Positions 12,455-24,613 are shown, numbered from the stretch's first letter. The stretch: 64,000 nucleotides of DNA from Pseudeuparius sepicola (GCA_963920635.1 OY987300.1:56937415-57001414), one strand, 5' to 3'. Made by a program: numbers and translations. The notes: generated by a model from the sequence alone, not told the origin.

Positions 12455-12760
12455 CCACCCCCTATAATTTACCGCCCACCCTGAGTCATCAATCGGGACC
12501 GTAGCGCGTATAACTCCTCCAATTTACGCTTCGTACATTGCGGTCTTGATGTACACGGCCAATACACATTCGACGGGCGGCGTCCATCGTCCCAGTAGCC
12601 ACATCGATTCGGTAATTGTGTTTACATCACGGCGTGCCCCGACAATCCTCCGTCGGGACCGTAAACTTTACTACCCCAATCGTAGCACGCCGTTGCCGGG
12701 GTGGAGCCGGCGACCCGCCACCCTCGTCAGCCGGCTAACCCATGCCTACGTGATTGGAAG
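12455..12760. promoter_or_regulatory. GC-rich non-coding island with internal CGTCGGGACCGTA repeats
   Basis: A CpG-rich block in which ATCGGGACCGTAG (near 12493) recurs as CGTCGGGACCGTAA (near 12651). No transposon ends were found. It is a candidate intronic regulatory element; the internal repetition could be duplicated factor sites. Confidence 0.35.
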
Positions 12761-15325
12761 TCTCCAATAGACGAGTCTATAGATAATTTGTCATTGAAAA
12801 CAAGACACGAAAATTTCGACTTGGCCCTATCCTTGTTTGACAGCGTAGTCAAAGTAGGTAATTGGCATTGAATAATTCATCATTGTTTCCACTTTTTCCC
12901 TGTCAATGATTTTCTATGAATATTTTATTTGTGCGTGGTCGTTGTGTCTCTCAACCAAAAGAAGTTTTGTGGTAGAAATTGGCTTTAGAACATCGACACT
13001 ACTTTCCAAAATTGACGGCACCCGACTGGATGTCGATAGAGAAACAGAATCCTGCAAATGGTGACACTAATTAGTGAACTTTTCAATGCCAACATCAAAA
13101 GTATTACTTCGGCTACACCAACAAACAAGGATAGCGCTAGGGGCGCTAGGGCGGAACTATCGTCTCTTTTTTTCAAAAGTCAACAGGTCAACAGATTCGT
13201 GTACTGCGTTGGTAGATGACCTAAAGCACCTCTACCAACCTACTAACATAACGTCATTGATTTTTACCGTCTTTTTAATTCAAAAAGTGGATATGTCGCA
13301 GTCTTCTGATGTAATTGGCCATTTCAAGAAAAGACTGGACGGTTCATGAAACTCTGCCAGATACTGAATCGAATAAAAATGTTACGCCAAAAGGCTACAT
13401 ATTGTAGACGTTACATGAAACATGAAACGTGTGTATACCTTTTGATGAAAACATACCAAATTACGCTAGTGGCTGACTTCGTTGGTATTTTCATGTAAAG
13501 TCGCAACTCGGCTATGCGCTTAGTGCAATAATATACCTAAACAAACCCTCGACCTAACCTAGGTAATAACTACTGTGTTATATAACAGGTTCACTTACTG
13601 CTTTTGCTTGGCCACTACAATCTCTTGTACAATTGCTTCAATTTTCTGGTTTGCGTAAGGCTTTCGCGCTTTATTTCATTCACTTTAATGTAATAATTTA
13701 TAAAAACCTTTTTAGTTGAATCTTACTGTGAAGCTATTACCTATCTTTCCACAGTAAACTTGATATTTTTATTTACCTTGTAGCGTTATTATGAAAAATT
13801 AGCCAAGACGTTCGCTCAAACAAGAAAAGTCAAACTACGTATGAAAAATGAGTTCCTATGACAAAACAAAGTAACTTTTTCTAATAATCTATGTCGTCAA
13901 GGCTTTAGTTTTGTAGATACATGACAAAATTTACTTCAGGACCTACGATATCTTAAAAAATAATGCTCTAGCGAAATTAAGTTATCATGAGCTATATCAG
14001 AAAAATTTATTTTGTCTGACGAAGGAACTCATTTTTCCGACGTTTGGCTGTCCTGATTGAGCAAACGTTTACAATATGCACTTAGTCGAATGTCGAAGAT
14101 TTGTTATTTTACTCGCAAATAATTAAAAATGTGGAATACGCGTACAGATTACATCTACTATGCAAATAAATTAAAAAATCTTAATATCATCAGTTTAACC
14201 TATATAACACTAGGTTTTTCAACATTTCAGTTACTGCATACTTCAAATATTTTCATTTTTAAATCTTCCACAGTACGCGCAGGTGTGGAGTAAACTTTAC
14301 CGTTTTTCGGGTGTCTACTAAAACGTCAGCACTAAAATTCCCGCAACTTCCTATTTTTAACCGGTTTAGTGTAAAATTCTTACCTCCCGATAATTGAAGT
14401 TTTCAAAATTTCACCATAATATGTCCTTCTAGTTTTCCTTATATATTAAGAAATGTTAATTATATAGAGTGAAAATTAATAATTTAGTAGAAATCACTAA
14501 AAAAGAGGTGTGGTGTGTAAAGAAATAAATATTAACAGTAGAAAACAAACATTTTGTTGTATCAACTAAAGTTAAAAAGGGGATTAAAAGAAAATGTGCT
14601 CTTTGTATTTGTAGCATTTATCGTCGCATAAAAAAACGCGTTAAGAGGCGAATCCGACACACAGAGTACCAAGGTTGGGCCACAGAGTACTAAAGTAACC
14701 AAAGTCAGGTGGGCCACAAAACCACAAAACATCAAACCCGCTCCGCTTCCCGCGCGCGCCTAATCCATACATAACCTTGCTGTGATTCGTAGGACAGGGC
14801 CGGACTGGACGCACTCTTGATTTTGTGTTATTCCCGCAAATTAAAATCCCGTCTTTTTCCGAATTTCCCGGTTAGTAGATACTCTGCGGTTATAAAATCT
14901 CATCTAAATAATTCTATAGCGAACGTCACTATCTACTAACGTCATGACTGTATTTATTGCGTATTTATTTCCCTGGGGTTACATCTAGATCTTACATTAC
15001 AACCAATAATTATTAGTATTAATATGTTCTCAATTTTTCGTAGCAAAATACAGGACAAACTGGCAAGTGCGACATATTCAATTAAATAGGACATTTATAA
15101 TTTAATTTTTGATTCCAAGACAGTATAATTGTTATCTTATTCGATATTTCTAAACTGACAATATTTTGATTCCTATTCGGTTATTGCAAACAATTTTACC
15201 TGCTTTTTATTAACTGGCTTTCTGGTCCTTCCATTTTTTATGTCTGATGTTTGTCAAATTTTGCAATCGACTTGAAACTTTAAACACAGCTTAGATCTGG
15301 ATTACAATGCAATATTAACTCGCTA
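12761..15325. other. AT-rich intronic DNA with a small GC-rich patch near 14640-14800
   Basis: No gene is recognised. Near 14660-14710 a CCACAGAGTAC-type string repeats twice, and CAGGGCCGGACTGGAC near 14798 resembles a hAT terminus without a partner. Confidence 0.4.
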
Positions 15326-16184
15326 TACAGGGTGATTAAGTTCCGGTGCTCAACATGGGGATCTCGGAAACCGTACCAGATACGAAGTCAGTCAAATGGA
15401 GGCAAACTTGCGCATTTGGGCGCCTAACAATATATTATGCCATTGAGAAACTTAAAATATTTTCAAGGGTTGCGGAGATATTTAAGAAAAACCGAATTTT
15501 TGAAAATTAGATTTTATTTTTTTCTGGCGCAATTTGCGATAATATTGAAAAATAAATTATACCTTTCCATTGCAACTTTTTCTGTACTACATCATGGTAT
15601 TTTCAGTTTTTCAGGGCGATGTTTTGTTTTTGCGTTAGGGCGATCATCTTCATTTTTTTTAAACACGGACCTGAATTTTTTATTCCATATTTCGAAATGA
15701 ATCGTTGTCCTGAGTACAACGATGTATGACACATACATATTTTTTCTCGCTTTGACCGCTAAAATGCACATTTACTAAAAAAAATTAATACGGTCCTGGA
15801 TTATGCATTTTAGCGACCAAAACGAAAAAAATATGTATGTGTTATACATCATTATACTCAAGACAACGATTCATTTTGAAAAAACGAAACGTCGTCCTGA
15901 AAATCTAAATATACCATGATGTAGTCCAGAAAAAGTTGCTATGAAAAAGTATATTTATTTTTCAATATTATCGCAAATGGCGCCAGAAAATAATAAAATC
16001 TAATTTTCAAAAATTCGGTTTTTCTTAAATATCTCAGCAACCCATCAAAATATTTTAACTTTCTTAACGGCATAATATTGTTATAGGTGCCCAAAGGCGC
16101 AACTTTGCCTCCATTTGACCGACTTTGTATTTGTTGCGGTTTCCGAGATCGCCATGTTAAGCACCGAAACTGAATCACCCTTTA
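15326..16184. mobile_element. TACAGGGTGATT palindrome (0.86 kb)
   Basis: The left arm begins TACAGGGTGATTAAG. The right arm ends with its mirrored, slightly mutated form (AATCACCCTTTA). Subterminal GATCTCGGAAACCG and GGAGGCAAA blocks are mirrored. It abuts the next palindrome directly at 16185. Confidence 0.85.
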
Positions 16185-17311
16185 TACAGGGTGAGTCGAA
16201 GTTAAACCGCCATACTCAAAATTTGAGTAGTATTTTTAAAAATAAATGGGGTTCTTCATATAACATTCTGTCCAAAAACGCTTCGTTTTCGACATACAGG
16301 GCGTCAAAGTTTTCTTTTAAAAACAGAAAAAAATTAGTATTTTCGGTTCCATTTATGCTATCGAGTTGAAAATTGGTACTTTTATGTTTTCTGGGACGGC
16401 GATTATGAATTTTCTATCAAATTTCTTCTAGCCGCTAGAGGGCGTTACTTTCGAACAAAAGTGTTTTAAACTTTTTTGTCGTTGAAAAATCTGCATTTTA
16501 GACAGCGGAATATTAAATTACATTCAATTTTGAACAAAAAATGTCTCTCGTAAAAATACGAAAACCTTAACCGTTTTCATGAAAAACGCAATTTTGTGTC
16601 GCGGTGCGCGTGAATTCGAAAAAATTAAAATTTCGTAGTAGGCTGAGAAATGGGATTTATTCATTTGGAGTTCTTTATTTACAGTAGGTATTGTCCTAAA
16701 TTAACAATTTTTGTAAAATTAGTAACCCACAATTGTTTTCAAAGCCTACTAAACGTTGAAGCGCTTTTTCTCTGTTTTTGCTAATAAAGTTGTCTTGGTT
16801 AAAGTTCTTTTTATTACTAATTTCACAAAAATTGTTAATTTAGGACAATACCTACTGTAAATAAAGAATTCCAAATGAATAAATCCCATTTCTCAGCCTA
16901 CTACGAAATTTTAATTTTTTCGAATTCACGCGCACCGCGACACAAAATTGCGTTTTTCATGAAAACGGTTAAGGTTTTCGTATTTTTACAAGAGACATTT
17001 TTTGTTCCAAATCGAATGTTATTTAATATTCTGTCTAAAATGCAGATTTTTCAACGACAAAAAAGTTTAAAACACTTTTATTCGAAAGTTGATAGAAAAT
17101 TCATAATCGCCGTCCCAGAAAACATAAAAGTACCAATTTTCAACTCGATAGCATAAATGGAACCGAAAATACTAATTTTTTCTGTTTTTAAAAGAAAACT
17201 TTGAAGAAAACGAAGCGTTTTTGGACAAAATGTTATATGAAGAACCCCATTTATTTTTAAAAATACTACTCAAATTTTGAGTATGGCGGTTTAACTTCGA
17301 CTCACCCTGTA
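16185..17311. mobile_element. TACAGGGTGAGTCG palindrome (1.13 kb)
   Basis: A nearly perfect inverted repeat: TACAGGGTGAGTCGAAGTTA on the left and its complement at the right, with AACCGCCATACTCAAA mirrored. The two arms meet around 16750. A CTCF-like string (CGCTAGAGGGCG, 16433-16444) occurs only in the left arm, suggesting loss or gain after the palindrome formed. Confidence 0.9.
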
Positions 17312-18480
17312 CATATAGTATTATTATTATGTTATTTGTTATTATAAAAAAATATTTTTACTTTATAGTGAAAATTTATGAACAAATAAACACATGCCAT
17401 AAGCTAGTAATACAGTAAAAATACCGAGAATAATAATGCTACACAATATTTTGAGGATTCCGCCATCTTATATTGCCTTTAGGCTTTAGAGTTTTTTTGA
17501 AGCTTTACGAAGCCGTTTTATTATAAATGTTTTCATACATCAATTTTTCCACACTCGCATACTAAGCTTGACTATGTCTAGGAAGTTTTGAATATTCTTT
17601 AACGCCACACTGCTGATGATGACCCCCCCCAGGTGGGTTGAAACATTATATATGTACAGTTGAAAATTAAAAAACTGTGTTTGTGGAGCTGAGACTGTAA
17701 GTTTTACCCTCTCGTTATATTCTCCTACTCCACTGTAAGACATGGACTATTTCCTCAGTTTAAAAATACCGCGTTAAAAACACAGTAAGAAGAAAGGATG
17801 GCAAACAAACAGACAGACAATAAAGCGAGTTATTTAACAGTTTGCAAGAATGCGACAACTAGAACCTCAAGCATCATAAGTTGGTAACTAATAAGGATCT
17901 GGAATTAATTTATTTTAATATTGAAATGAAACTTCTGTGACATTAATTTTGATTCATTCTTTATTATTTTTCAGGATTAAAATCGATTGCAAACACAAGA
18001 CTAAAAAGCAGAAAATAATAAAATATAAATAAAAAAATTAGTAAGCCACGATTTTAAAAAGAACTAAAGATATATAATAAAATAATAATAATATAATAAT
18101 ATAAAAAACGGACTAAAAAGCATAAAATAATTTTTCCTATCCTCATAAGATAATGCAATAGATAATTGAGTCACTAACACAAAAAATGTTTTCTCAACGA
18201 CAGCGACTCCTCTATATACACTCCTTACTATTATACTATTGCACACGACCCACGTCTTTATGATGCTAGGAAAAAAATATTCATATTAAACTTTTTTATT
18301 TACAAAAATATAAAACTAACAATGGTTTAAAAATCAAATAAAATGTAATAAAATTTGATAAAGCCTCTACAATGTAATGGTTGGAGTCTGCTAGAAGGCC
18401 TGCAGAACCGAAGGGAACGCAAGTCATTCGAAGTGGTCGGCAGTAAACAAAATTATTCGGCAATTTACGCGGATCGAGAC
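17312..18480. other. AT-rich intronic DNA with (TAATAA)-type microsatellite
   Basis: Only the ribozyme-like remnant at 17613 and an A/T-only simple stretch near 18070-18105 stand out. Confidence 0.45.
17613..17648 (+). ncRNA. Degenerate hammerhead-ribozyme-like core
   Basis: CTGATGA, one extra base, a G/A-CCC...GGG-T/T helix, then GAAA at 17640-17643 followed by CAT. The arrangement matches hammerhead motifs of Penelope-like elements. Helix I pairing is not evident and the helix III palindrome is lost, so it is probably a dead copy. Confidence 0.35.
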
Positions 18481-18610
18481 GTTGCGGCAGCCTTGATTCC
18501 ATTAGCCCACGTATACGTCACCCAATAAAGGGACAAGTCCCTTCAAACAAGGGCGCGCCCCGTTTAATCTAATCCGACCGGTATTGGCTAGAGCGCGTGT
18601 AATCAATAGA
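18480..18610. promoter_or_regulatory. Compact GC-rich non-coding island
   Basis: A short unique block containing CACGTATACGTCACCC, GGGCGCGCCCCG and ATCAATAGATTTATTTG, the last resembling composite Hox/Exd and AbdB-type TTTAT sites. Candidate enhancer by inference. Confidence 0.3.
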
Positions 18611-18761
18611 TTTATTTGGGTATCAAACTAATATCACTCTCAGAACATACAAGTTGTAAGCGGAGACCCCTTCGTATCATACAAATTGTAACAAAATTTT
18701 CGTGAATCGGTTTCTCCAATTAATGCCAGTAGTAATTTGATACAGACCTGTTTATCTGTAT

Positions 18762-18794
18762 CATAGAAGAATCTACTACGACGATTCTTCTATG
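18762..18794. repeat. Perfect 12-bp hairpin CATAGAAGAATC
   Basis: CATAGAAGAATC and its exact inverse enclose nine bases. CTGTAT/TCTGTA-like words flank it. No function is suggested. Confidence 0.6.
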
Positions 18795-18799
18795 TCTGT

Positions 18800-20019
18800 A
18801 TTTTACTTACATCATAGAAACTCCTATATTTGAACGTTCTTTTGAGTAAAAAAATATTAAACGGCTCTGATTAAGTATTTTTTGTATTTCCGCAAAAAAA
18901 CCTTATAGAAGGAAGTGAACATGTGGGAGTAGGTGTAACTTATGGAGACGTCCGCAATATACCTCTCAAAAGAATTGCTTTCCATAATACTTCTGACAAT
19001 CTCGTTAAAAGAAAAGTGATGTAGCCGGAGGGCGGCTGTGACACACGGCTGCCTTATGTCAAATTCGTTTTTTATTTTAGGAACGCCATAATGCATTTAT
19101 ATCGGGGCTTTCCTTCCCCCTCAGAACGAGGGCTGTTTTTTAATTGAGGGAAACCTCGGCGGTGAGATAAAAATAAAAAAGTTTCGCGTTCTTGCGTGAT
19201 ATGGGCGGTAAGGGAGACTTGAGTCGAGCAAAAACACAAAAGTAAATTAAGTGGGCGCGTGTTAGCGTTTTTGTTGCATTAAATTACGCGCAGAATTGTC
19301 TGTAGGTGTTTGGGCCTATTTTATATTTACATAAATTAATTCTCCACATCTGCATACCCACTTAAAAAATCCAAATTCTGTATTTTTATCTCGAGATTAT
19401 TCAACGTTCACAAGGACCGAGGAAGATAAGCCTAATTAGCTTTGAGATTGAGAATTTCACCTCCGTTACTCTAAATCTAGTGCTTATGTCATGCGTGAAA
19501 AATCCGTACAAGAAGAATAGAATATCTAATGAAGAAAAGTGGGAAGTAGTATTGTTGTTCAAAGGAAGCTTAAATTCGAATTGGATATGTGTAGGAGATA
19601 TCCCGTCAAAACTCATGTTTTCAGTTGTCTGTTAAGGAGAATGAGGTGCTAATGACCCGTAAATAAGAGAAAAAAACATTCAGATTTATTTAAAATTAAT
19701 TGCTCTGGTCGGTTGTTTTAACATAATGGATGGGTTTTATGTTTTTGTTTGTTGAAATATCTCAAATCGTGAAATATTCTTTCTCAAAATTGTTATTCAT
19801 ATACCTTCCTATACATACTACTGATGTAGTTCGACATTTGCTGTTTCTATACAATACAGTTATGCCGGTTTTTTTTTTTAATTTTGTTTTCCCTTTAAAA
19901 GAATTCTATATTCTTCTTATATAATGTTTCGAATTTGTAGTAGGTATTTTCTTTAATTCAAAATTACACTTACCTACTTTATTAGGTACTTTAATATGTA
20001 GATAGGTACATATTATGTA
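18800..20019. other. Intronic DNA with a moderately GC-rich segment at 19090-19300
   Basis: The GC-rich segment contains TTTTTAATTGAGGG and ATTAAATTACGCGC, suggestive of homeodomain sites. No gene or transposon was recognised. Confidence 0.35.
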
Positions 20020-20600
20020 TACAGGGTGTTCCCCGCTTTTTGTAGACAAAATTGGACATCTTGCAGAAAAAGTCATTTTAGGACAAAAAATTCCTATAAA
20101 CATGCGTTTATAATATCTCTTATAGTTTCGAGATTAGTATTTATTTTCATATTTTATTTCTTATTTCTAGAGCGAAAATACATTTCAATTCAAACTCTGT
20201 AGGTAGAAATAGGTCTCCAAGGCCCACAAGTCTACGTTGAAGAACCGCCCATTTAGATTCATCAGTGGCGAGCATGACATAAGTTAAAGGAAGAAAACGC
20301 TAAATACGCCATCTGCTAATGTTTGCGTTTCGCTACCAGATACCATGCATGAATTTTTTTTTTCAAAATTTGTCAAAATGTTAGACATGGACGAAAGATT
20401 TACAAGAAACTCTTTCTCTTAGACATGGTTAGGTAGGTACCTACTAGAAATTCAAAAATTAACTGAGATGTTTCACAATCGACTGACGTAGAAATTATAT
20501 GTTTAAAAAAATGGTAGGTACCTACTAGCTAACCCCTCGCAGGCGACTGATCAATCTAAATGGGCAAGATTTCTTCAGAGTTCCTGTTGGTCCTGAAAAC
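20020..20600. mobile_element. TACAGGGTGTTCC element, partly eroded
   Basis: Left end TACAGGGTGTTCCCCGC. Internal inverted arms AAGAACCGCCCATTTAGATT (about 20240) and AATCTAAATGGGCAAG (about 20556). It is homologous to the outer element at 47275-48575. A GCCATCTGCT string (CTCF-like on the minus strand) lies near 20309. Confidence 0.6.
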
Positions 20601-20879
20601 TTATTACTGCATACCGCCGGTTTGAACTCCATTTATACTTACTCGACGTTTGTCATTGTATTTTTTGAACCGTGCTTTCATGAAATATCTATAATGCACT
20701 CTTTATAGGGTGTGTCAAACTCGGTGCCCTCGCCTACGGGTGAACAAAATAAGGAAATAATAAGTATTCTGCTTATGGGAAAATCCAGAAACATCTTTTT
20801 CATTTTTAGGTAGCTTGACACATTCTGAGCACTACCCTAATGCTATCTCACCGTAATTCCACATTTTCTTTATTTTATT

Positions 20880-21330
20880 CGTCTGGCCACGCACATAGTT
20901 GTGGCACTGAGCAAAAACCAACCCCAACCCCCTAAATCCCGCCAAGAATTCCATTCCGTTCGCCCTGGGACCAAAATTAAGTTTCAGTTCTTAATCTCGC
21001 ACCAAGAAAACCGCTTTCTTTCCCCATTAAATTTATCTCAAACTAATTAAAGGGAAACAGACTTGCATAAATATCGTGGGGGGCGGGAGATAGGGTTAAC
21101 ACCCCCTGCTTCGGAGGAGCGGGCGCCCTTCAAACATTCATAGGCTGGCAAAAAAGGGGGGTGACAAATTACTCGGACGGCAGGCCCTCCACCCTTCTCC
21201 TTATTCGCCATGCAACAGTAAGTGGAAGTAATATTGCTTCCACGACGTGCCTAAGTTATTTACGCGACAGTAAATTTTGGGGTGTGCGTTCGCGTTAAAT
21301 TGGATAACGGCCCTTTTTCCACCCCTAAAA
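20880..21330. promoter_or_regulatory. GC-rich non-coding island
   Basis: A unique block with CCCC-rich strings, CAAACTAATTAAAGGG and CATTAAATTTATC homeodomain-type cores and GGGGGGCGGGAG. Candidate Ubx enhancer; no coding potential. Confidence 0.35.
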
Positions 21331-21673
21331 ATACTTCCCAAAGTATGCAATAATCTTAGAAATATTTATTGTGGACACCCCAGCAGACCGTTTTTTATAG
21401 AGGTCCTCATGTCTATCTATAGATAAGGATTTATTGAGCGCTGGCCATTTTATTATTAATAAGGATGTTAGGCGTAAGAAAAAAATTCCAATTTTATTAA
21501 CTTTATTCTGCTGTTTCCTCCTGTGTAATAAATCATATTAACTTCCAAGATATACAACAAATGTAACTAGGATATTAAGAAAAATCTGAATATACCAATA
21601 CCAAAAATTTTGATAATCAAAAATGTCGAGAAATCATGAAAGACATCTACAATAACAAGACTCTAGTATGTAG

Positions 21674-21710
21674 TGACCTTGGACGATTATTAAATAATCA
21701 TCCAAGGTCA
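21674..21710. repeat. Near-perfect palindrome with two inverted TCCAAGGTCA nuclear-receptor sites
   Basis: TGACCTTGGACGATTATT is mirrored by AAATAATCATCCAAGGTCA with one mismatch. The arms contain CCAAGGTCA, the FTZ-F1/SF-1 monomer consensus, in inverted orientation. TGACCTTGGA occurs again at 43114. Confidence 0.6.
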
Positions 21711-21844
21711 CAGAAATGTACATTTCATTACTTTTATTATAGGTAGGTATACCTAATATAAATTAAAATATGAGAACAAATTTCCAGGTGCCGCCCGTGG
21801 TCGATGGAAATCTTCCAGACGTTTTAGCTGATCGTACACAGTAC

Positions 21845-22015
21845 AAATTCGACTAGAGTGAATGGGACAAATTTTCTGAGTGATCATTTGAGTTACATTT
21901 CTGAGTGAAATGTTAATCAAAATTGGGTGATTCAAACAAGGCACTCTGTTTAGATAAAATTAATATCACACTACACAGGGAGTATTCTCAAGAATGAGTT
22001 AATTCACTAATACAA
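21845..22015. repeat. Dispersed repeat, inverted copy at 42700-42880
   Basis: Shared blocks include AGAGTGAATGGG, CTGAGTGATCA and TCAAAATTGGGTGA; the other copy reads on the opposite strand. Ends are not defined. Confidence 0.6.
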
Positions 22016-22251
22016 GAGATTCTCTTGCCAGAAGTACGAATTGTTATTTCTCTCCTTTGAGTAGGTACAGTTCAAGGAACGAAAACAAAAAATTGTTTTT
22101 TTAACCATCCGATTTCACGTTTCATTAGTTACACATCGAATAAATAAGGCTATTGGCGTCTATTATAACTCCGTGTTCTTATAGGCTCCTCGATCTGTTA
22201 TAACCATGGTTTTTAATAAAGATTAAGGAAATCTCGTGACTGAATGTATTA

Positions 22252-22603
22252 CGATGATAAAAGATGGAACTTTTAGTGGGTTTGCAGTCAAGTTGGTCTT
22301 TAAAGAAAACTATTTGTCAATTGCCAAGCTTTCGGAAAAGAAAAACAAAAAAAAAATGAAAATTACATTTTTATAGATATCTATTACAAATTTCAACATT
22401 TAAATTTTATGTCTTGTTAAAAAACAAATCTGAAGATTTTTCATAAAAAAATTTGCCATGGATAATATAGTTTTAAAACAAACCTAGCGTTAACTGTCCT
22501 GAAGAAGGAATAAACAATTCCGAAAGCTTGGCAATTAACTAATAGTTTTCTTTAAAGACCAACTTGACTGCAAACCCACTAAAAGTTCCATCTTTTATCA
22601 TCG
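22252..22603. mobile_element. Fold-back element with 86-bp arms and a ribozyme-like core
   Basis: The arms at 22252-22337 and 22518-22603 are complementary with about two mismatches (CGATGATAAAAGATGG at each outer end, AAGCTTTCGG at the inner side). The right arm begins within the hammerhead-like motif at 22489-22539. This suggests an inverted duplication of a Penelope-type terminal repeat, in which such ribozymes occur. Confidence 0.8.
22489..22539 (+). ncRNA. Candidate hammerhead ribozyme with all three helices
   Basis: Seen: CTGAAGA at 22499-22505 (core CUGANGA), one extra A, helix II GGAAT/ATTCC with a 5-base loop, and GAAA at 22522-22525. A 4-base palindrome AGCT (22525-22528) could form helix III between two molecules. 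U at 22529 is the expected cleavage-site base. Helix I is GTTAACTGTC (22489-22498) with GGCAATTAAC (22530-22539): eight Watson-Crick pairs, one GU, one mismatch. Type I dimeric hammerheads with tiny helix III are known from Penelope-like elements. The extra base after the core is non-canonical and could reduce activity. Confidence 0.6.
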
Positions 22604-22746
22604 TTTTTAATAAAGATATATAAAAATTAATTAATTCGATGTCTTGCCAAAAATCATCGCAATTTTTAAGACATGAAAACAAGCCACTAAGAAAAGTTGT
22701 TTAGAATTCAATTTTATACCTCCATACTTTTCAGGAACATACTAGG

Positions 22747-23104
22747 TAGTTATTTTTATGTATCTATACCAAGGCACTGAAGTTCACCTTTTTATGGCTG
22801 ATGCGGAATTTATTGTCTAGGCCTCTGGCCGAGGCAAATAAACCACGAGTTATAGATTGCGCTCCTATAGGTAATAATTTCGCAATGTATACGAAAAGTT
22901 AAATGGGCCTTTATTGGCCGGGTTTTGAACACTTTTGATGGGCTACTTCAGTGCCGATTTCTGAGCTTTTAATGACGATTTTGAGACACTTCACTGCCGA
23001 TTACTAGAAATAGTTATTTATGTACCAAGGCACTGAAGTTTAACTTTTTATGACTCATGTGGAATTTAGTTGCCGAGGCCTCTGGCTGTGGCAAATAAAC
23101 CACA
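22747..23104. repeat. Two direct copies of an ~85-bp unit
   Basis: ACCAAGGCACTGAAGTT through GGCCTCTGGC and GGCAAATAAACCAC occurs at 22768-22848 and again at 23023-23104. Between them CAGTGCCGATT/CACTGCCGATT words repeat. Family unknown. Confidence 0.7.
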
Positions 23105-23296
23105 TGTGTCGCATAATCACTAAATGATTTTCGTCTTTTTTTACTAGAAAAAATTCCAAGTGGGCCTTGAAAATTAAGATTAAGACCTGAAACTTCGCGC
23201 CAAAATAGAGTTTTTTGTGACCTACCGTTAGAAAAAACTGGATAAATTCGGATAAAAAATAAAAATTTTACAGAAGTGAGTCCATTCCAAACGGGC

Positions 23297-23650
23297 CACA
23301 CTGTATATATAGGTACATAGTAAATCTCAACGATATATAGGAATAGATGACTCACGGTTATACAAATAATACGGGCTTTGTTTTGCTTCTACATTAGCGG
23401 GTCGGGGGGAAGAGGAAGAAGACGAGGTAATTTGTTACATTGGCATTTCTTAAAGTTATAGAGTCTTTTCTATTTTGTAATGCATAATAAATAGTCTTTT
23501 GATAGACTTGTATGTCATATATATGCTTTGAGATACTTATATTTACAAAATAACCTAAATCGTATAAAAAAACTGGAAACCTTAAATGTACCAACAATAA
23601 CATCTTTTTAAAATCATGAAACAAAACAAGTTGCCTTTGTTAATGTATAT
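23297..23650. repeat. Dispersed ~300-bp repeat, copy 2
   Basis: Direct homologue of 10705-11010, with several small indels between the copies. Confidence 0.75.
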
Positions 23651-23993
23651 ATTTCTAAAAATACTTATATATCCTTGGTAAATCCTTAATCTCTAATTTA
23701 CTATATAGGTAAAAGTAAATATAAAAGCAATAAGCCTCACAGAAACAGTTAAAAAAGGATGACTTAAATTCACACATCTTCCAGGGTCCATAGAGCACAA
23801 TAAATAAGTTAAGAGTACCTTATTTTCAAATATTTTCATTTAACGTTCGAAAATTGGGAGTCGAATATCCGCTATTTTACACGTACCTACGTGCTCTAAC
23901 TGATCGTTGTTGTTTATGGGACGAATGTGAAATAGCAAATGACCGGCTCAAATGCAGTAATTAAGGGACCAGGCCCAAAGAAAATGCATAATA

Positions 23994-24355
23994 ATATGGT
24001 GTAACATAAAGTTTGGGAATAAATTTAAACGGTGGATTTTTTTGGCAAAAAATAGATTTGTTCATAAGGACTTATGCTCTACGGGCGCTAAAAAATTTCA
24101 AAAAATTTATTTTTCTCTAAGAACTTTCGAATATTAGATGATAATTAACTACAGCATTATCAAATTAAGCTGCGGCTAAAATTTCGTTTCAATATCTTCT
24201 AATGCTCGAAAGTTATTAGAGAAAAACTAAATTTTTTGTAATTTTTTTGCGCCCTATAGCTTGGAAACGAAAACCCGTCCATATGAAAAAAATCATTTTT
24301 TTGCCTAAAAAATCCATCGTATAATGTATTCCCAACCTTTATGTCACACCCTGTA
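23994..24355. mobile_element. Palindromic TACAGGGTG-type MITE (0.36 kb), left end degenerate
   Basis: The right end TGTCACACCCTGTA is canonical; the left end has decayed to ATATGGTGTAACATAAAG. Mirrored inner blocks include TTGGGAATA, AATCCA and CTCTAAGAACTTTCGAA. Confidence 0.7.
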
Positions 24356-24613
24356 TTAGCTGATATCGACGTGTGTTATAAAATTAAAAATAAATTTTAT
24401 TACATTATTTGAACATATTTTCGTTAGAACTAGCATTTTTGTATATTATCTGACAAATTTTATATAACAGAGAAGTTGTTGGACTGTAAGTATATAGCTT
24501 TATTAGAAAATGTTAAATGTGACACCTCTAACTAGAAAAAAATATCCGGGGTGGTTTTGTTTACATTTACTGATTACAAAATAAGTGGACTATATTATAT
24601 AGTTGGAAAAGCT

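Noticed and set aside
23014..23355. 113-residue minus-strand frame
   Set aside because: It lies over the duplicated 85-bp unit and unstructured DNA; no protein similarity recognised.
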